Source of the DNA: Sinonovacula constricta
Lineage: Eukaryota > Mollusca > Bivalvia > Cardiida > Solecurtidae
DNA length: 64,000 nucleotides
Direction: 5' to 3'
NCBI GenBank assembly: GCA_007844125.1
Contig: CM017565.1
Coordinates: 12,018,618 to 12,082,617 of the forward strand
Every line of letters begins with the position of its first letter. Position 1 is the first letter of the stretch. The position numbers and the translations under genes are program-made. Positions 34,873-48,300 of the stretch are shown piece after piece. A model generated the notes under the pieces. It ran no database searches. It was not told the DNA's origin and saw only the letters and a program-made list of their open reading frames with translations.

Positions 34873-36720
34873 AACATGGAAGAAGTCAGTAAGGACTGAG
34901 TATGGATCATAAATGGAACATGGGAGCAGTCAATCAGGACCGACTGAGTCCATACATGGAACATGGGGGCAGCTGATCAGGACTAAGTATGGCCCATACA
35001 TGGAACATGGGGGCAGTCAATCATGACTGACTGAGTATGGCCCATATATGGAACATGAGGCAGTCTATCAGGACTGAGTATGGCCCATACATGGAACATG
35101 AGGGCAGTCAATCAGGACCGACTGAGTATAACCCATACATGGAAAATGGGGGCAGGCAATCATGACTTAATTATGGACCAGAGATGGAACTTGGGGGCAG
35201 TCGATCAGGACTTACTGAGTATGACCCATACATGGAACATGGGGGCAGTCAATCAGGTCTAAGTATGGATCAGAGATGGAACTTGGGGGCAGTCAATCAC
35301 GACTGACTGGGTATGGCCCACACATGGAACATGAGGGCAGTCAATCAGGACTGAGTACAGGCCAGAGATGGAACATGGGGGAAGTCGATCAAGATTGAGT
35401 ATGGCCCATATATGGAACATGGAGGCAGTAAATCAGGACTGCGTATGGACCAGAGATGGAACATGGGGCAGTCGATCAGGACCGACTGAGTATGGCCCAT
35501 ACATGGAACATGGGGGCAGTCAATCTGGACTGAGTACGAACCAGAGATGGAACATGGGGGCAGTCGATCAAGACTGAATATTGACCAGAGACAGAACATG
35601 AGGTTAGTTGATCAGGATTTACTCAGTAAAGACCATACATGGAACATGGGGCAGCCAATCAGGTTGACTCAGTATGGACCAGAGATGGAACTTGGGGGCA
35701 GTCAATCAGGACTGAGTATGGCCCACACATGGAACATGGGGGCAGTCGATCAGGACTGAGTATGGCCCATGCATGGAACATGGGGGCAGTCAATCAGGAC
35801 TGACTCAGTATGGCCCATGCATGGAACATGAGGGCAGTCTATCAGGACTGAGTATGGCCCACACATGGAACATAGGGGCAGTCAATCAGGACTGAGTATG
35901 GCCAACCCATGGAACATGGGGGCAGTCAATCAGGACTGACTCAGTATGGCCCATGCATGGAACATGGGAGCAGTCTATCAGGACTGAGTATGGCCCACAC
36001 ATGGAACATGGGGGCAGTCGATCAGGACTGACTGAGTACGAACCAGAGATGGAACATGGGGGCAGTCGATCAAGATTGAATATTGACCAGAGATGGAACA
36101 TGGGGTTTGTTGATCAGGATTGACTCAGTATAAACCATACATGGAACATGGGGGGAGCCAATCAGGTCGATTCAGTATGGACCAGAGATGGAACTTGGGT
36201 GCAGTCAATCAGGACTGAGTATGGCCCACACATGGAACATGGCGGCAGTCAATCAGGACTGACTCAGTATGGCCCATGCATGGAACATGGGGGCAGTCCA
36301 TCAGGACTGAGTATGGCCCATACATGGAACATGGGGGCAGTTAATCAGAACTGAGTATGGCCCATACATGGAACATGGGGGAAGTCAATCAGGACTGACT
36401 GGGTATGGCCCGTACATGGAACATAAGGGCAGTCAATCCAGACTTACTCAGTATGGCCCGTACATGGAACATGGGGGCAGTCGATCAGGACCGACTGAGT
36501 ATGGCCCATACATGGAACATGGGGCAGTCAATCAGGACTGACTGATTATGGCCCATGCATGGAACATGAGGGCAGTCAATTAGGACTTACTCAGTATGGA
36601 CAATACATGGAACATGGGGGCAGTCAATCAGGTTGACTCAGCATGGAACATGGGGGCAGTCAATCAGGACTGACTCAGTATCGACCATAAATATAACAAG
36701 GTGGCATCCATTCAGGACTG
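34873..36720. repeat. 44/48-bp satellite array, about 40 copies
   Basis: Unit tatggcccatacatggaaca / tgggggcagtcaatcaggac / tgag, 44 bp, or 48 bp when tgac is repeated (tcaggactgactgag). Spacing of ggaac is 44 and 48. Variants (ccagagatggaacttggggg) recur in blocks, showing higher-order structure, e.g. 35521-35760 resembles 36021-36240. Frames on both strands stay open for 60-84 codons as a by-product. Confidence 0.93.
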
Positions 36721-38980
36721 ACAACCATTGCAGGAGGCTATATCACTTTCAGCTCAAATCATTTTAAAGTATCTAATAACCATACAATTCACTAGCAACT
36801 AATTAGTCACATTTATAAATTCTCAAATTTGGTTTCAAACATAACCTTTTATAAAAAGTTTTATACCTTAGGCCCAGGTCATTCAGGTGTTGATCAAATC
36901 TCAACATTGTTAGAATTTATGAGAAAAAGTTTGAATACAGTTAATTTTTTTCAAGGAGAACAAAATGAGGAATCAAAATATTTGATTCAAAAGTTCAATA
37001 ATCTGAAGGATGTTTTATATTTATTGTGTGTAAAAACAAATTAATTCTGTCTGAATTGTATTTTTCATACTTGTTAAAAAAACAAATATAGTTCTGTAAA
37101 TTGATGAGATAAAATCTAAAAATGACTAAAGTAGACTATATACATAAGAATAAACATGGACGGATGTCTTTTGTAAAATCTTGTCTCACACTCTATAAAT
37201 AAAATAAATAACAAATAAATATACCTTTTCTGGACTATATATGTAGTTTAGAGCAATTATAAAATATGGGCAATGCTTTTTCTTCTATAATTTAGTAAAA
37301 GAATTACAGCAACTCTTCTATAATTTAGTAAAAGAATTACAGCAACAAACAATAATTCTTATTGCATTTTCCAATCTTCCATACAATGCAATGCATATAT
37401 AGACTTAATGACAACATATCTGCATGTATTAAGGTAGAGCAAATGTAATGCAGCAACTTCATTTGAAGGATAGTAAATAGGCCTTGTGTGCTTAGAAACT
37501 GGAGGTTGTGGGTTTGTATCTCTGAATGGGCACAAGGGGTAAGCAATTTTTATTTTGCTTTCTCTCTTTAACCATTATTTCTGTAACTCTTATACCAGAT
37601 TTAGGTAGAACCATTGTCATACTTTTATCAATATATTTTTATTGAACAAATTGGTCTAAATTTGATAGCAATATAATATTCCTGGTTTATACAGCTGCTT
37701 AAATAACAAAAACATGTCGTAAAAGCATTTCATACTTGGCATGATCAATGAAAATATTATACAGAAAATTATGGAAAACTTATTTAAATAAATTATATGG
37801 CTATCTAAAGCCCTGTTGTTTTAGTCATGCATACTAAGGAGAAAAATGGTAGAACTAATCTTTTAAATTGGTTGTGTTTGTTAACAAATTATTACATATT
37901 TTGGATAGTTAGATCAAACCAATCAAGAAACATGTTTGGTTTGACTGCCTCATGCTATCATTTGTTTCCAAAGAATACCTAAAAGCAGAACACTTTATAT
38001 TAACAAGCTATGACCTTGTATTTGGAGTTTTCCTATTTGTACATCTGAGTGCAAGAAAAGGAATATATCCATTAATGCCAAAGCAGAGGGTGCATTTTTT
38101 TTTTAGAATTTTGCATACATGTGCTTATTAAGGTCTTAAATATTTGTGTTAATTTTCCAATTCTGTTTATTGTCTGTTGTATTTGTGCTACCTTAAAACC
38201 TTCCTGGTCATATGACCAACATGTCACGTTGCTGGTTAAACAAATAATAAAAATGTAATAAAAATGAAAATGCTTAAGAAGTAGCAGTGAGTTTTGGTTA
38301 AACTCCTGAAGAAATAGTTCTCATAGGAACATTAAAGGCTCTATAGATTACACTTTTCGAAAGAACAGAAAATTTTCAGTTTATTTCTCCAACATTCCAA
38401 CCAAAAATGCTGATTTCACTTTTAGTAGTGTAGTATTTGTCTGAAAAATACTAGAAATGCATAAGAAAGTTACTGAGGCTACACATGTAGCATATTTTAA
38501 GAAAACTCTCGCAGGACATTATTATCAGAAACTTTTGATGACATGTCAATAATTCTGATGATAAATGTGTGACCATTTACACTATTCCATAGGATGCTTT
38601 CTTTGTTGGGATAAAATCATTCACTAATGAATAGAGTGGTATCTAGTTATTGGGTCCCAAATGTGACCTTATATTGGCTTTATGACAGATATGAAGAAAT
38701 ACTATCACATTGAGACAATTATGCCATCAATATATAGACCCTTTAATGTCATAATAGTTGGGCACAAAACATGAGATTAGCCAATGTCTGCAATCTCACA
38801 AAGGTGTACAAGTGTCTAATGAATTGTATATGGAGAACTATTATACATTCAAGGTTTAGTCTACCCTGCATTGTGTAACATATAGCTCCTTAAGAAATCA
38901 TTTCTGAGTCAAAGTTTTAGCTTGAGAAAGTCTCAACTTAGATTATTTCTGAGAGTGGGTCCTTGAACTATTTTTCTCAT
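36721..38980. other. Intergenic / NEK11 3' UTR region
   Basis: The part nearest 39113 must include the NEK11 3' UTR. Minus-strand AATAAA candidates are at 38380-38385 and 38166-38171. A short direct duplication (ttctataatttagtaaaaga) is at about 37280-37340. Otherwise featureless AT-rich sequence. Confidence 0.4.
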
Positions 38981-39098
38981 CTGAGACAACTTACAAGCAT
39001 CTGGCTGGTCACATTTAGGTAAAAGATAACCAATCTGATCTGAGACAACTTACAAGCATCTGGCTGGTCACATTTAGGTAAAAGATAACCAATCTGAT
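38981..39098. repeat. Exact 59-bp tandem duplication in the NEK11 3' UTR
   Basis: Copies 38981-39039 and 39040-39098 are identical (ctgagacaacttacaagcat... to ...aatctgat). They sit 14 bp beyond the stop codon. Identity means it is very recent or an assembly artefact. Confidence 0.9.
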
Positions 39099-39112
39099 GC
39101 TTTGGTGTAGTA

Positions 39113-39317
39113 CTATAAGGACCCCCCACTGTGATGCTGCTCCTCTAGGAAGAGCAGCTGATCGACCAGAAAACAGTCACTAGGGTTCTTCACAAAGTCC
39201 CGAAGTCCCTGCATTATATCCTCCTCTGTCTTTTCCTGCACCTGATCATAGCGAGCTGTCTTCAGATAGTCATAGGCCTTCTTAAACTGCTCTTTTCCCA
39301 ACATCTTCTCACATTCA
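39113..39317 (-). CDS. NEK11: NEK11 terminal coding exon
   Basis: It encodes [20 protein letters not shown] and [15 protein letters not shown], then TAG at 39113-39115. It matches the extreme C-terminus of human NEK11. The acceptor was placed at gtgaag (exon starts at 39317) because only that choice keeps frame with exon 13; a stronger-looking ctcttag five bases upstream would start the exon with a TGA in frame. A 59-bp tandem duplication begins 14 bp past the stop. Confidence 0.88.
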
Positions 39318-42300
39318 CTTCACTAAGAGTTAAGGAAAGACAAGTATTTGTTATTTTTTTTTATTATTGTTATGAAATATATCAGATAATCAAAATATAA
39401 AGGACTACTTTAAACCAAAATATACAATATAGTCTGAATATAAATGATTCTAAAAAATAAACAAGATTCTTAAAGTACACAAAATTATCAAAACAATTCA
39501 TGTAAATGTGTATGGTTATTAACTAAAAAATGCACAAAAACTCTAAATGCAACATCTGAAACAAATCATTATTCTGTTTAAAGGTCACATGTTGTTGTTA
39601 AGTTTTTGAAATATACATGTTTAGAACTTGGTGACTATAAATATCTTAAAACAAAGCCTTAAGTAACCATACAGTTGACATGATTCAAAATCCAAGAATA
39701 ACTTGCCCCCTTAATCATGCGACAAACAACATGCTGACCTCCAACATTAAACAGTACAAATGACAGTACACATGACAGTACACATGAAGGTAGTTGGTGT
39801 AGTTTGACCACTCCTGATAGGACGCTAACATAGAATATATCTTTACTTTCCAACATTTTTTATCCATATTTTTTTTAGATCGTTACATATGCTCATAAAC
39901 TGATTAAGTTTTATATTGATTATTTACATGGGTGAATGTTCCATTGTTGGAAGTTTTGAAAATCCTAAAAAATTGCTGGGTACCAGGGGGAGGCCCCACA
40001 ACACTCGTGGATTTCAGCAAAACACAGAGGCTAAAAATGCTTATTTCTTAATACAAAAGTGTGTATCATATGTTATTTTTTGTCCAATATCAAGATACTT
40101 AACTGCTATAAAATACACTTCATAATAGCCAAATTTCATTTTATTTATTCTATCTTTAGCAGATGGCCGTACAAAGTCATCAAATATCTTTAAAGCATAA
40201 TCCAACATATAATGAATCTTACATCCTTCAAAACAAGGCTCATCATTATTATGTTGAACAGAAAACAGTTATCTCATTTTGATGTACTTAAGAGTTTTTA
40301 TAAGCACTATGTTATGAAGAACATTTGTATTGACACTTTTGGAATAATCTGGGTAATGATTAGATAGTTTCACAAAAGAAAACAAACAGTCTCCAATCAT
40401 TGGCATCTACATGTAGCAAAACAATCAGCACTTCTGATGAGGCCTTTTGTTACTATGTGCTGAGAGCAATATCATAAAACTATAATTTAACATGAAGACA
40501 ATCAGTAACATACACCAAATGATGCCATTTTGAGCATGTTATTTCCCACTGAACAGTGAATACAAAGATCGGACCCACTAAACTTTAATAGCTCAGGTTG
40601 TAGAGCGTTGGTTTGCGGATCGGGAAGTCGGTAGTAGTGGTTTCCCTCCTAACGCTCAGAGGCTAAGGGGACAGCATTACGCCTAACTCGTCGGTGTCAG
40701 TATAATGGACCGGCCAGGTTCAGTCCCTGGGCACCTCATAAGTGCCCATGTGCTATAATGATAGAAATGTTGCTGTGCAGTATCGGCAAAAATGCCGACT
40801 AATCCCATCCCATCCCAATAAATTTTAATGCAAAGTCAAGTAAACAAATACTGCGTGCAAAAATCAGAGACATGATGACGTCACAAACTATGTCAGATGT
40901 AAAAAACATAATGTGGGACCTTCATTATATTAGATAATAGTAACTAAGAGCATTTGCAACTTTAATGCAATGTTAAGTGTACTTTTCTTGTGATAATTCC
41001 TGGATTCACAGACATTTAGCCACAAATGTGAAACTGTTTGGGACTTCAGTAACTGCATCTTATCCTTTGTGTAGATAATCGAAATTGCAATTTTAAGACT
41101 AGCTTGTTGACAAGTGGATTTCCCAATGATGTTTTCCGAGTTTGCCAAACAGTGTTTTTGGCTTATCAAGCATCTAATGTGATTGATACTGTAACTTGTC
41201 CCGATACCAAGTAAGTCAGATCTATTAATCCCAAAATAAGCTGATTGTCAGCAAGGGAGCTATAAAAGAACCATTAAGGGCCTGCCATGGTCTGGTTTGA
41301 AATCCACAACCTCATGAATTACTTTTGAAACCATGGCCAGCATCAATATTTACAAAGACTTTTGAATAGGTATGATACTGTTTACTTCTTTCTTTTTTAA
41401 GTTTGTTCTTTAGTTACTTTGGAATTGTAATTGTAATCTGAATATATTTATCAAAAAATGATTCCTGCATAATTTTGTCTTTCTTTGAGTGGCTGCAGTA
41501 TCATACCAGCCACACTATGAATGATAAACAAAAGTATTGTCACATTCAGTAACACATGGATTGTTTTTGTTGTCATATGATATTTGTTTTGTTCTTTAAA
41601 TACATTGCAGCCCCCAATTATGAACATTATAGTGATGTCAAGCTATTTGATGGAGGAAGACCCAAGACAAATGTCTGGGTAGATACGGTCAGCTTGAAGA
41701 TCTTCCCACAATAAAATCCTTGCCCTTATTGGGACTCTAACCCATGTGGTGAGCAGGCTTAGCAGTCAGAGGAGCTACAAATCAGCAACTCTACCACTAT
41801 GCCACAGGCACCCCCTCATATGATATTTACTCATATTATATCATTAAGATAAGTTTTACTTACGTTTTAAGTCAATAAAATTTTATTAAAAATTTTTCAA
41901 AAAAAAAGAATTGATTATTATATAACTGAAATGGTTATATAAAAAAATCCCTGTTTGTAAAGGATACATTTTGAGGTTCTTTATTTTGGTCTCTCTGGCA
42001 GCAGGCCCAAAAGCACCAGCCTCTGCATCATCAGCTAATGTCAATGTTCCTTCTGGAAAATACAAGTATAATCAGAACACTGAGTTTTAATGGCATTTCT
42101 ATAAATAAACAAGATACTACAGTCAACATTTAAAATAGTTTCTTTTACATCATCAGCGAAGGTCGGCATTACCTCTGGGCAACGTTAATTTACTCTGCAT
42201 CTGTTTGTATGAACAAGATACTGAAATTATTATCAATTAAGAAGAGTCATTCTTATTGTTAATTATAGAAGCTAAATCTGAATGTAATTTAAAGTAAATC

Positions 42301-45300
42301 TTGAACATTTTTATTACAGAGAAAAAAGAGAAATAAATTGTTTTAGTGACTTTTTTGCAGGCATGTGTTATCAAAACAGCATATTACTGATACATCTTTG
42401 AACATTTCTTTTATATATAATAGCTAGTTAATTAAGCCATACCTATTTCACTTGGCTTGTCCAGTACATACTGTAGATGGTTAAACAGTTCATCCTCATC
42501 ATCCTTCCTGGTCAGTGTGCCCTCATTGTCAGCTCCCTGGGAGCCAAACTCTATATCAGCATCATCATCATCATCAGCATCATCATGATGCTGGTGGTCC
42601 TTTCGTGCTACAACTGTCTGGGCACTTTCATCGTCCTCCTCCTCCTCTTCATCAGAGAAATCTTCATCAAACTGAGAGTAATAAGAATTGGCAAGAGCTG
42701 GGTTGTCAGGGATACCTGCAGAGAAGGAACCAGTCAAGTTACACAATAGTCACGGGTGTTTGCAAGCAAAATATCTTTTAATTAGACATAATTCATAGAA
42801 ATTGTGAGACTGTAAAATAGTTTAAATTTAAAGGTGTATATCAAAATAAAGCCATGTTCTTAAATTCTGTTTCTGATTGTTTTTTTCATTCAAATTTCTA
42901 CAGTAAAAGTTCAAACTAAATAAAGGAAAATGCCAAGCTTTGATTTTTTTTTACTTCATCTACTTTGTTGTAGAGGAAATCTATAATGCAACCATCTGGA
43001 AAGATTGGGTGCTGTGTACCTTACATAAATGAGAAACCTTCAGCCTACAAGTTTCAATCACAAAAATGATTATGATTTAAAGGATGGTTACTGTATTAAT
43101 TAGTGATGCAGAATCGTAACGGAAACATAATCGATAAACGAATTGAATCGAACATAATTAATCGATTAAAATCGGTAAAAAATCGAAACTTTTTGATCAA
43201 GAAGTACTAATTTACTTTAATCAGGAAGTACTTATTTATTTTAAAACTACTCTTATTTACTTAAGACAAACAATAGACTTTATTTGCATATTAACAGTCT
43301 ATAAAACATTTTCAACAAGCAAGTTATGTGAAACAATTTTTCACAACTAAAACTCTTGAACAATAACAAGTTAACTCAAATTTTATTCAAAGTTTCGAAC
43401 CCTTTACATTTGAAAATTTACTACATGACGTACAAGTTACGCTACTTTTAACTCACTGACTCAATGTAATGGATTGTTCAGTCTTTAAACAACACTTTAG
43501 ACTAGATTTCAGTAAAGAACACTTAAACTCTGTAACATTTTCATCGCCCGACATGACGCTATGTATGAATTACGTCCCTTTGAAATTTTTACTAACTAAT
43601 GGAAAGAAATTTAACTACTGGAATCGATTTTGCGATAGGGAAATCGATTGTCGCGGACTTTAGTAACCAGCGACGATTATTCGATTTAACCCGATCATCG
43701 TGACATCACTAGTATTAATTACATAATCAGTTAAATGATGCAAGAATTAATAGTATTTTTATTAAAAAAGGATGTTCAACTGACACAAAATTAGAATCAA
43801 ATATGTAAGCTTATATAAACAACTTAAATAATGGGAAAGTTAGGCACACTAAAGAGATGAATTTTATAAGCTTGGCTGCCATTCATTAAACAAAATGATT
43901 AATATGGAACATCTCTATGTGAATATGTTTTATACTTAACAAGTGAAGTATTTGTACAAATGTTTAAAGGAATAACAATGTTATGCTGTCATATTAAGGT
44001 GAGTAGAATGTGAAAAGATTTATTTAAACATAACATCAGTTTTTAATATGACACCTTCTTAGTAAAAGTAGAAAAAGGATAAGATTATAAAATAGCCTGA
44101 TTGAGTAAAACATTTAGCTACAGAGACAGTATTGTTTATAAGTCATTTAATACATTTAATAGTTATTATGATTGTAATAGACTATATTAAAGGACACAAT
44201 GTTTCTGTTGTTATTTATCTGTGTACTTCAAAAACTACTGATTAGACTGAAAAATCTACATCAGACTACAAGACAAAGCCATAACTCTGCCAATATGGAG
44301 TGTAAGAAAAAATGACCTGTATTTAAATACCAAACACTTAGATACTAAATGTAACTTAAATCTTTCTTAAAATTACTGACTAGAAAATTAAATAAAAAAC
44401 CACAAATGAATAGAAATTGGGATAATGTACAATGTCCTAGCACCATCCTTAGACACTAGAAATTTCTATAGAATTTAAAAATGTTCAATTATCTCAAATC
44501 CTCACTCACCCAATTGTGTGTTAAAAAGCTTTCATATGAAAGATGATATAAACAGTTTTTATATTAATAAAGTATCTAACTAAAGAAAACTATCAAGTAT
44601 AGACTGAATAAATACCAAAATACTTACAAAACATGCAACAAAAATATAACTAAAGGGCCAGGACAACAACTTTAGCATCGTATAGTACTAGTATTAGGCC
44701 TTAAAATATGAAGAAATGTGAAAGCAAACACCAAAGAGAACTTGTGGGGAAAAGGGCTTATGCACAAACTAATGTGGTGTGAAAACAATGTGATACACAA
44801 CAGGAAAATCAAAACATGGCAAACAAGGCAAACAACATTTATCCATGTAAAAAAGGTTATGACAGAAGACAAGAAAAGAAAGTAATGATATCCAATTGCA
44901 GCATTTCCAATTTACAAGAGCAAAGACAACACAACTGCATTATCACTGGGACAAAATATTTAAGTAAAGAACTAAAGCTTAGAAATCTACTTAGTCCATA
45001 TCAAACTGGCACGATAAAAAACCTTTAAAACTATTAATTTTTGGTGCATATAACATTGCCAAGATATTACAAAATACATGTTATTTGGACAATATATAAT
45101 TTGCAAAGCTCAATCCTATGTGACCAATGCTATTTAGTCTATTGTTATAGACAGAACAGGGCACATGCCAACATAAACCCTGATTAACCCATCAGAAGCA
45201 GCATAATAACAAAACAAAGCCAAACAGCAAGTGTATAGGATTGCCAAAGAGCTGCGGGGTGAGCCAGACAACTTACCATCTTTAAAGTCGAGTGAGGAGA

Positions 45301-48300
45301 ATGCCTGATTATAGACCATCTTATCCCTCATGGGAGTAATGGGTCTATCATCATTGGGCTGCAGAAACTCTGACAGACTGGGGCCATCAGCCGTCATCAA
45401 CAGAGGCTTATATTTGACCGTCGCCTGCTCATCCTCCTCAGAGTTATTGTTCTCCGTGCACAACACAACTAGGGCAGGATAAAACAGTCCACATTAAAAA
45501 CCCTACCTTATAATCTACTTCCAGAGTTTCACCTTAGGTTCCACTTGAAGCATGCAGTGTATCAGAAATGACTCAAGTGTGGGTATTCACACACATGCAG
45601 TCAAAATGTGTTGTACATTAGAAACAAGGTTAGAGCAACTACTTGTATCAACTGGCAGTAGATATATAGCCATTGATGGCTTAGAAGCATAAAACTGAAG
45701 CGCATCTAATACAATATAAAAGATTACATAATTGTCAAATTGTTATCTAATATGCATGTCTTTTGAAGATCTTAGAAAAAAGATTGTGTTTATTTTGCAA
45801 AGTGTATTTGCTAAAAAAAAAAGAGATCAAAGATGGAACTAGACTGTTGAGGTTCTAGTTTTTAAGGCCTTATATATGTAAAAAAGACTATTTAAAGTAA
45901 AATGCTGCTACTTATACTTCACTAATAATTTACAAAGCACTGAAATTAATTTGTCCCTTTAATACTTAAGGACCATGACCCACTTATTTTCTGGGAACAA
46001 AGCCCCGAGTTGAGGAAGGCTGGTGCAGAGATCAGGATGACTGCACAGCACACTGTGAATGTATCAATGCGTGACAAACCAACCACTCACCTGGTGCAGA
46101 GCGCGTACCAAAGTCCTTTGGCTTCCGTTTGGCAGCCACCCCCTTCACTGTGAGAGCATCTCGCATTGTCTCCCCCTCCCCCTGGCCTCCCTGCCAAGCA
46201 GGAACCTGGGGAATAACAGGAACATGGGGTATATTGGTAAATGGATTAACATAACATCGTCATGTTTCAACAGTATGTAACATTCTATAGTTGCATGTTG
46301 TTCCATTGGGTTTAAAACCCTTGCAACAAGATTTTAGATTTCTGAAGTAGGACACAGAAATATGACCTCACTTTAAAATATCTTTCCACTTATTCTGAAA
46401 CAAATGGTTAATTAGCCCGGGAACTATTGTCATGAGCTGAGCATCAACAATGAAGCAAGAACCAAGATCAAACTTTCAACATCATGTGATGTGTCTATAC
46501 TGCCATCAGTAGGCATACACAGTCTGAAATATTTACAGTCTAGAGGTATTTTTTTGTTTTATAAATTAAACAAACAATAACATGAAAAATAAAAACAGTT
46601 ATATCTTGTTGGGCTAAATTTAAATTTTTGTATTTGTATTCAGATATTACTGTACACTGGAAGAGCAAGCAATCACTGTATGATGACTGGAGCTTACATA
46701 GGGCTGATAAAGTGACTGCTGTATCCGTGTCTTCCTCTGCTGGTTCTCTATCAACTGAACACGTGCCACCTCACTGAAACATCACATCACACTAGTTAAA
46801 ATACACAGCTAACATTGTTAAAGACTAGCTTACAGGTGGCTTTACAGACTTCTCGTATACTTTTGAAATGATTGCCTTACCACTTTTATAAGACAGATGG
46901 TCAGAATTTAACAAAACTCACCAGATAACTGTTTGCACAAGTTTTAAAGATAATGAACTGTTTCAGTATCTCATATTTTTATATGCATCATAAAAAATGA
47001 AATATCTTTTTGTTAAAAAAAAGACAAAAGCAAGAAAAAGCCTGTTTACTAGTTTCACATTTAAATTGGTTAAATCACTAGAACAAAGCTGCAAATATAA
47101 CCAGCACAAGCAAGAAATTTGACTTTAAATTGTTACCAAATTGGGCCAAGGTACTTCTATTAGGAAGAAACTCTTCATTTTGCTGACAACTTATATAGAA
47201 CATAGCCATGGCCAAAAGTGACAGGTTACATTTATAAACTTATTTGCTATTGAAATGTTTAAGATAAAATTCCAATAATAAATCTCAATGCAAGTGTGTT
47301 TACATTTAATCAGTGTTTACCTGAGTCTCTTGGCCTCAAGGTCGGCCTGCTGCAACTTCTTGATCCGCATCCTCTCCCGGGGGTTCATGTTCTTCCACTT
47401 GACATCCTCCTCACCCCGTCGTAGGTCTTCTAGGTGTGAGCTCTGGCGCCTGCACATTGAATTATTGGCATAAACAACATACCTGAATCCCTTTTTATAG
47501 TTTAAAAAACCCCATTAATTCTGAAGCTATAAGGTATTAAATTTTATCATTAATACAATCTTATTGAAAGTATTTTTACGGTTTGAAAAGTCAATTAATT
47601 ATCTAGTTTAGAGTCAACTAAGTTTAGCCAAGTTTAACCCATTTGAGTTACATGTCCCTTAACCCCTTGGAGTATATACTTGTGACCATTGTGAGCCATT
47701 ATTTCAATATATTTTTGCACCTAGATATTTAGGTAGCAGCAAAATGTGTTAGAGGGGTTAATTAATTCAGGCAATAACTTTTACAAAAATAATGGCTCAA
47801 ATAATAAATAATTGGTATCTATCAAACATTCTTAATTTAATAAATACAGATCTTTCAAAGAATCTTAATTCTTACACACTATTTATGACAAGCTATATGT
47901 ATATTTCCAGATCCACTTCTCTCTACTTGAGCCTACAGAACTGCTAGTATAGCTATTGTTACTTACAGAGCCTTTTCAATCTCAGCAGCATGACTTCTGG
48001 CATGGTTCTGGTCATTGGTCCCACTGTGTCGGGCCAAATACTCCTCAGACATTTTCTGTAACATACGATAATTGACACTCTCAATATTTTACTATAAAAG
48101 ACCATACATTAAAAACATTCTACACCACAAATTACAATCTGTGATGATTTAGTATAATAAAAGAGATTTCATTTGCCATTCACATCGTATTTTAACACTC
48201 AAGTATGCTGAGATGTAAAAAACATTAACTGTTATTCAATTATACAGAATTTTTCCCTCTCAGCTTGTTTTTTTATTTTTAAAATCATCAATATTCATTG

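Noticed and set aside
34873..36720. CRISPR-like regular repeats
   Set aside because: Units are directly adjacent with no unique spacers, and the context is eukaryotic; it is a satellite.
39318..39326. Acceptor ctcttag five bases upstream for the last NEK11 exon
   Set aside because: It would begin the exon with an in-frame TGA; the gtgaag acceptor keeps phase with exon 13.
42477..42781. Plus-strand open frames over 42477-42781
   Set aside because: They are antisense shadows of the Asp/Glu-rich NEK11 exon 12.
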